DNA from: JAMLHH01 sp964653095 | GTDB taxonomy: Bacteria > Bacteroidota > Bacteroidia > Chitinophagales > JADIYW01 | DNA: 64,000 nt | Assembly: GCA_964653095.1 (NCBI GenBank) | Contig: CAZZEH010000007.1 | Span: forward strand, 44,769-108,768 | Direction of reading: 5' to 3' | Part shown: one piece after another, positions 60,553-64,000 of the stretch | Position numbering within the stretch: position 1 is the first letter of the stretch | How the letters are laid out: every line of letters begins with the position of its first letter | Notes under the pieces: generated by a model | What the model was told of the DNA's origin: nothing | Databases searched by the model: none | Seen by the model: the letters and a program-made list of their open reading frames with translations, nothing else | Program-made: the position numbers and the translations under genes

Positions 60553-62664
60553 ATGGCTTTAATAGGAAAAATTCGCCAGAAGACAGGAATCCTTTTAGGA
60601 TTTATTGGACTATCCATGTTCATATTTCTGGTACAGGAAGCACTCAGCTCAAATTCAATGATAGGCGGTTCCTCAAAAACAATGGGGAAAATAAACGGCA
60701 AGAAAGTGGAAACTCAAAGATTCTTCGATGAGGTCAACCGCTATGAAGATCGTATAAAAACTCTAAACCCCAGCCTTTCTCTGAATGAAGAGAATATGAA
60801 TTACATACGGGAAGAGGTCTGGAATAATTTTGCAATTGATTTCATTTTTGGGAAAACAGTTGACAAACTTGGTCTGTCGGTGACCCCTACCGAGCTGGCA
60901 GAGTATTTTAAAGGAGATGAGATTCATCCTTTGGTGATGAATGTACTGGGGCAGTATTTTATTAATCCGGAGACGGGCATGTTTGACAAAGCCCAGTTTC
61001 AGCAGACATTGGGCAATATGGATAATGCAGATCCAATGCTCAGACAGATTGTGATACATCTTGAGCCTTTGGTCGAGCAGGAAAGAGTGAAGTCAAAATA
61101 CACTTCTCTCGTAGCCAAATCAGCTTATTACCCTTCTTTCATTGCAAAAGATATGCTGAATTCACAGCAAACAGCAGTAGCAGACATTTTATCTGTCCCA
61201 TACAATTCTCTGGCAGATGAGCTGACCGTGAGTGAAGATGAAATAGCTGCTTATATCAAAAAACATCCCGGGAAATACAAAAGAGAGAAAAACGTAGTGC
61301 TGGATGTGGTAACCTTTGATATTTTGCCAAGTGAGGAGGATGAACAGGAACTCACAGAACAGTTATTGAAAATTAAGGACGATTTGGCAGAAACAGATGA
61401 TGATTCATTGTTTATCGCACGAACTTCCGTACAGGGCGGAGCAATTTACTACGAAAGTGCCGAACACCTCAGACAGTCGGGAAGAATGTATGCCGATTCT
61501 ATTGTTACAGCTCCCATAGGCTCTTTTGTGGGACCCTATATTGACGGCGACAATATCGTACTGACATATATTGCAGACAGGAAACCTGTTCCGGACAGTG
61601 TAGGTACTTCAAGAATTATTTTGGCCTATCAATCGGTAGAAGATGTGACCACTAAAAAAGAATTAGCAGAAACTATCGTAGCTGATATCAAAACCGGAGA
61701 AGCCACTTTCTTTCAAAAAGCGTTTGAATTTTCTGACGACCCGTCAACCAAGAACATGGGCGGCGATATGGGAGTCTTTACTCAGGGTGAATTGGAGCAG
61801 GAACTGAATCAAAAGCTCTTTTATGAAATGTCGGTAGGAGAAATAGAGATCATCGAAGCTCAGAGCGGAGTTTATATTATACAAAAGACGTATCAAACAA
61901 CCCCTAAACCGGCAACTCGTGCGGTTGATTTTGCAAATGATTTGATTGCGAGTGACCTGACCGCCAAAGAAATATTTAGTTCTGCTAATCAATTTTGGCA
62001 GGAATCCAATACTCCGGAATTATTTGATGAAAATGCGAAAACACAAAAAGCACTGAAAAACATTACAGTTTACACAAAGGATGTTTCTGTAGGAAATCTG
62101 GCGGGTTCGCGATCCATTATAGCCTGGGCTTTTAAAGATTCAAAAGCCGGAGAAATAAACTTCTTTGATTTGGCAGATATGTATGCAATAGTTAAAGTAG
62201 TGGCAAAAAATGAAAAAGGACTGGCAAGTATAAGCGAAGTAAAAAGCGAAGTGCAGGCTATACTTTTGGCTGAAAAGCAGGCTGAAGTTATTAAAAGCAA
62301 ACTCGGAGAAACATCCGGTTCATTAGAAAGTCTGGCACAAAAGACAAACGGAACGGTAGAAACAGATGTAAATGTACAATACACAAGTGCGTACGTCGAG
62401 CGAATCGGGTTTGAACCTAAACTCGTTGGAGCCGTATTTGGCACCAAAGAAAACCAAAACTCAAAAGCTGTCAGCGGTGAAAACGGTGTATATGTGGTCA
62501 GAACAAAAAGTATATCCAAAGGCACCGAAGCAGATGACGAAACAGTCAATATGTTTAAGGAGCAGATTTATAAGCAAAGCTCTATGCAGTTTATCTTTGA
62601 CAGAATATTTGATGCAGTGCTTAAAAACACAAATGTAGATGACCGAAGATATACGATTTACTAA
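60553..62664 (+). CDS. SurA/PpiD-type peptidyl-prolyl isomerase / folding factor
   Basis: The 703-residue protein has an N-terminal membrane anchor (about 12-32) followed by a SurA-N-like helical domain (GKINGKKVETQRFFDEVNRYE near 45-65) and PpiC-type rotamase regions (near 225-330 and especially near 345-455, including VGTSRIILAY, MGVFTQGELEQELNQKLFYEMSVGEIEI and QSGVYIIQ). A second half (about 460-703) repeats weak SurA-like elements. The architecture is PpiD-like: inner-membrane anchored, periplasmic chaperone for outer-membrane or secreted proteins. It is under a strong promoter and followed by a terminator. Confidence 0.85.
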   Translation: MALIGKIRQKTGILLGFIGLSMFIFLVQEALSSNSMIGGSSKTMGKINGKKVETQRFFDEVNRYEDRIKTLNPSLSLNEENMNYIREEVWNNFAIDFIFGKTVDKLGLSVTPTELAEYFKGDEIHPLVMNVLGQYFINPETGMFDKAQFQQTLGNMDNADPMLRQIVIHLEPLVEQERVKSKYTSLVAKSAYYPSFIAKDMLNSQQTAVADILSVPYNSLADELTVSEDEIAAYIKKHPGKYKREKNVVLDVVTFDILPSEEDEQELTEQLLKIKDDLAETDDDSLFIARTSVQGGAIYYESAEHLRQSGRMYADSIVTAPIGSFVGPYIDGDNIVLTYIADRKPVPDSVGTSRIILAYQSVEDVTTKKELAETIVADIKTGEATFFQKAFEFSDDPSTKNMGGDMGVFTQGELEQELNQKLFYEMSVGEIEIIEAQSGVYIIQKTYQTTPKPATRAVDFANDLIASDLTAKEIFSSANQFWQESNTPELFDENAKTQKALKNITVYTKDVSVGNLAGSRSIIAWAFKDSKAGEINFFDLADMYAIVKVVAKNEKGLASISEVKSEVQAILLAEKQAEVIKSKLGETSGSLESLAQKTNGTVETDVNVQYTSAYVERIGFEPKLVGAVFGTKENQNSKAVSGENGVYVVRTKSISKGTEADDETVNMFKEQIYKQSSMQFIFDRIFDAVLKNTNVDDRRYTIY

Positions 62665-62737
62665 AAAATACAGTCGCTGAAAAAATATAGAGTACATTGT
62701 TCCCTAGAAAAACTTTAGGGATTAATTTTAAAAATGA

Positions 62738-62763
62738 GCAGGGTTCAAATCCTGCTTTTTTTA
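62738..62763 (+). terminator. Rho-independent terminator after the PpiD-type gene
   Basis: A 6-bp stem (AGCAGG with CCTGCT, loop of eight bases) is followed by TTTTT. A second, smaller hairpin (TCCCTA/TAGGGA) is just upstream at 62702-62722. Confidence 0.8.
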
Positions 62764-62849
62764 TATCTTGAGTGCTAAGGTTGCCGTTTTAACTGGCCCC
62801 TAAGAATATAATCTGATTACAGTTTAGCAACGCGAAAACAAATAAAAAT

Positions 62850-63785
62850 ATGAAAATTAGAAAGAACATTTGGATTGGAATAATATGCACATTTTGTTTG
62901 GCGATTGGATTTACTTTTGGAAGCGGGTTCCAGTCCGCTTATCAGTATATTTCCTTTAACCTGAAGCGTTCTGCAACAGACACAGTAAGCGTACAAAGTA
63001 AAGGAGTGACTACTCCAAAGCTTCCTTTGAACCTTAATTTTGCCGGGGAAGAAGTTCCTTTGAAAGATATTGAGGTCAGAGAAAGATTAGACCGCGAACT
63101 GATTATAAATTCTTATGCTCATATTGGCACAATAATGCTTTTGAAGCGCGGCAATCAGTGGGGACCTTTGATAAGAGAAATTTTAAAACAAGAAAATATA
63201 CCGGAAGACTTTTTTTATCTCTGTATGGCAGAGAGTCGTCTTGACCATGTCGTCTCGCCGGCAAATGCATCCGGATTCTGGCAGTTTTTAAAAGCTACTG
63301 CCATACAGTACGGATTAGTAGTAAATGATGAGGTGGATGAAAGATATAACATTGAGAAATCTACTTATGCCGCATGCAAATATTTAAGACACTCCTATGA
63401 AAAATTAGGTTCATGGACATTAGCCGCGGCAGGTTACAATATGGGAATTTCCGGAGTGGACAGACAGGCACAGGAGCAGGGCAGCAATGATTATTACGAT
63501 TTATATCTTAATGAGGAAACCAGCCGTTACCTTTTCAGAATTTTAGCCATAAAAACCATTCAGGAAAATCCGAAAGATTTTAATTTCTATTTAGATGAAT
63601 CAGATTTATACGAACCGTATCAATACCGGGAAATACCTGTATCAGGTTCAGTGACTTCCTGGATAGAGTTTGCCAAGCAAAACGGAATTCAATACAAAGA
63701 CCTTCGCAAGCACAACCGGTGGATTAGAAGTAAGTCTTTGAAAAATGTTGCACGGAATACTTTTTATGTAAAAGTACCGATGTAA
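62850..63785 (+). CDS. Lytic transglycosylase (SLT/MltD-like)
   Basis: The 311-residue protein has a signal or anchor segment (about 8-24) and a lysozyme-like transglycosylase domain: the catalytic glutamate lies in MAESRLDHVVSPANASGFWQFLKATAIQYGL near 126-156, and AAGYNMGISGVDR near 195-207 completes the SLT signature. It cleaves peptidoglycan glycan strands to anhydro-muropeptides. There is no C-terminal LysM, unlike E. coli MltD. The rest (215-311) is a helical C-terminus with a QYREIPVSGSVTSWIEFAKQNG segment, common in Bacteroidota homologues. Confidence 0.9.
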   Translation: MKIRKNIWIGIICTFCLAIGFTFGSGFQSAYQYISFNLKRSATDTVSVQSKGVTTPKLPLNLNFAGEEVPLKDIEVRERLDRELIINSYAHIGTIMLLKRGNQWGPLIREILKQENIPEDFFYLCMAESRLDHVVSPANASGFWQFLKATAIQYGLVVNDEVDERYNIEKSTYAACKYLRHSYEKLGSWTLAAAGYNMGISGVDRQAQEQGSNDYYDLYLNEETSRYLFRILAIKTIQENPKDFNFYLDESDLYEPYQYREIPVSGSVTSWIEFAKQNGIQYKDLRKHNRWIRSKSLKNVARNTFYVKVPM

Positions 63786-64000
63786 ATGACCAAACGGATA
63801 AAAAAATCATCTGCTGATTATAAATTTAGCCGTATAACTTTCGTCAATCTGTATAAACACACCGTTTGGAAGATTATAAACTATTCCTGACCTGTCCGTC
63901 TTATGAACGTTAGAAATACAGCTATTGATTATCAAGTTATTATAATTAATCCCAAACCCTAATCAGAATTAGGTAATTAAATTGAAAAAAGTTGAATAAC
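63786..64000. other. 215-base 3' flank with no recognised feature
   Basis: I see no clear coding frame, hairpin or tRNA between the transglycosylase stop and the window end. The sequence is AT-rich; a further gene probably starts beyond the window. Confidence 0.5.

Noticed and set aside
62738..62762. A GTTCAAAT loop flanked by GCAGG/CCTGC resembles the T-arm of a tRNA.
   Set aside because: The loop has eight bases rather than seven, no acceptor, D or anticodon arm fits around it, and a T-run follows directly. It is better read as a terminator hairpin.

Overview
The window is a chromosomal stretch of a member of the Bacteroidota. The evidence is the gliding/type IX secretion genes (gldD, gldE, gldA-gldF-gldG), two proteins with type IX secretion C-terminal sorting domains, a carboxypeptidase-regulatory-domain TonB receptor, and many promoters of the Bacteroidota type (TTTG, about 19-21 bases, TAnnTTTG) a short distance upstream of starts. 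Shine-Dalgarno sequences are mostly absent. The order or genus cannot be fixed from this sequence alone. I see no tRNA, rRNA, CRISPR array, insertion sequence, prophage or origin. The layout is dense, with several 4-11 base coupling overlaps and four convergent gene pairs that touch or overlap.

Region by region. 1-6 kb: hemW, a polysaccharide flippase, dut, a sugar nucleotidyltransferase and a TPR protein. 6-9.1 kb: a self-contained metal module with its own promoter and terminator (cysteine-rich exported protein, TonB receptor, exported HMA-domain protein). 9.2-14.7 kb: GMC oxidoreductase, low-molecular-weight phosphatase, FKBP protein, a mini T9SS protein, heptose-bisphosphate phosphatase and haem A synthase. 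14.7-21.3 kb: an information/gliding neighbourhood, with RNase E/G, a 30-codon ribosomal-type mS38-like gene, a TPR protein and HU on the minus strand, and mutY, ssb, gldE and gldD on the plus strand. 21.5-31.6 kb: nadB, hflX, a UvrD-type helicase, a CoA-type Nudix hydrolase, a lone sugar amidotransferase and recG. 31.8-40.2 kb: two TPR proteins, vanZ, gcvH, an rRNA/tRNA methyltransferase, tag, a lipoprotein, an ECF sigma factor with a membrane partner, and a T9SS-exported protein.

40.2-47.3 kb holds the longest gene-free stretch (about 780 bases), followed by a six-gene surface-polysaccharide cluster. It makes UDP-glucuronate and then UDP-xylose (ugd, UXS), and carries a GT4 glycosyltransferase, a NodB-like deacetylase coupled to a sugar formyltransferase, and a UDP-HexNAc 4-epimerase. 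Its most interesting feature is the coupled deacetylase/formyltransferase pair. 47.3-51 kb: the gldA-gldF-gldG ABC transporter operon with a Rieske protein coupled at its 3' end. 51.2-64 kb: an LpxH-like phosphoesterase, an S41 protease, a DUF1015 protein, two tandem serine hydrolases (one with LysM), an SRPBCC protein that overlaps the second hydrolase by 80 bases in antisense, a MazG-like hydrolase, a second CNNM/CorC-type protein, a SurA/PpiD-type folding factor and a lytic transglycosylase.

No system that is clearly new stands out. The best leads are the paired-cysteine metal module, the deacetylase/formyltransferase pair, the Rieske protein coupled to gldG, the RNase E/G without its zinc-link cysteines, and the T9SS sorting domain with no cargo.
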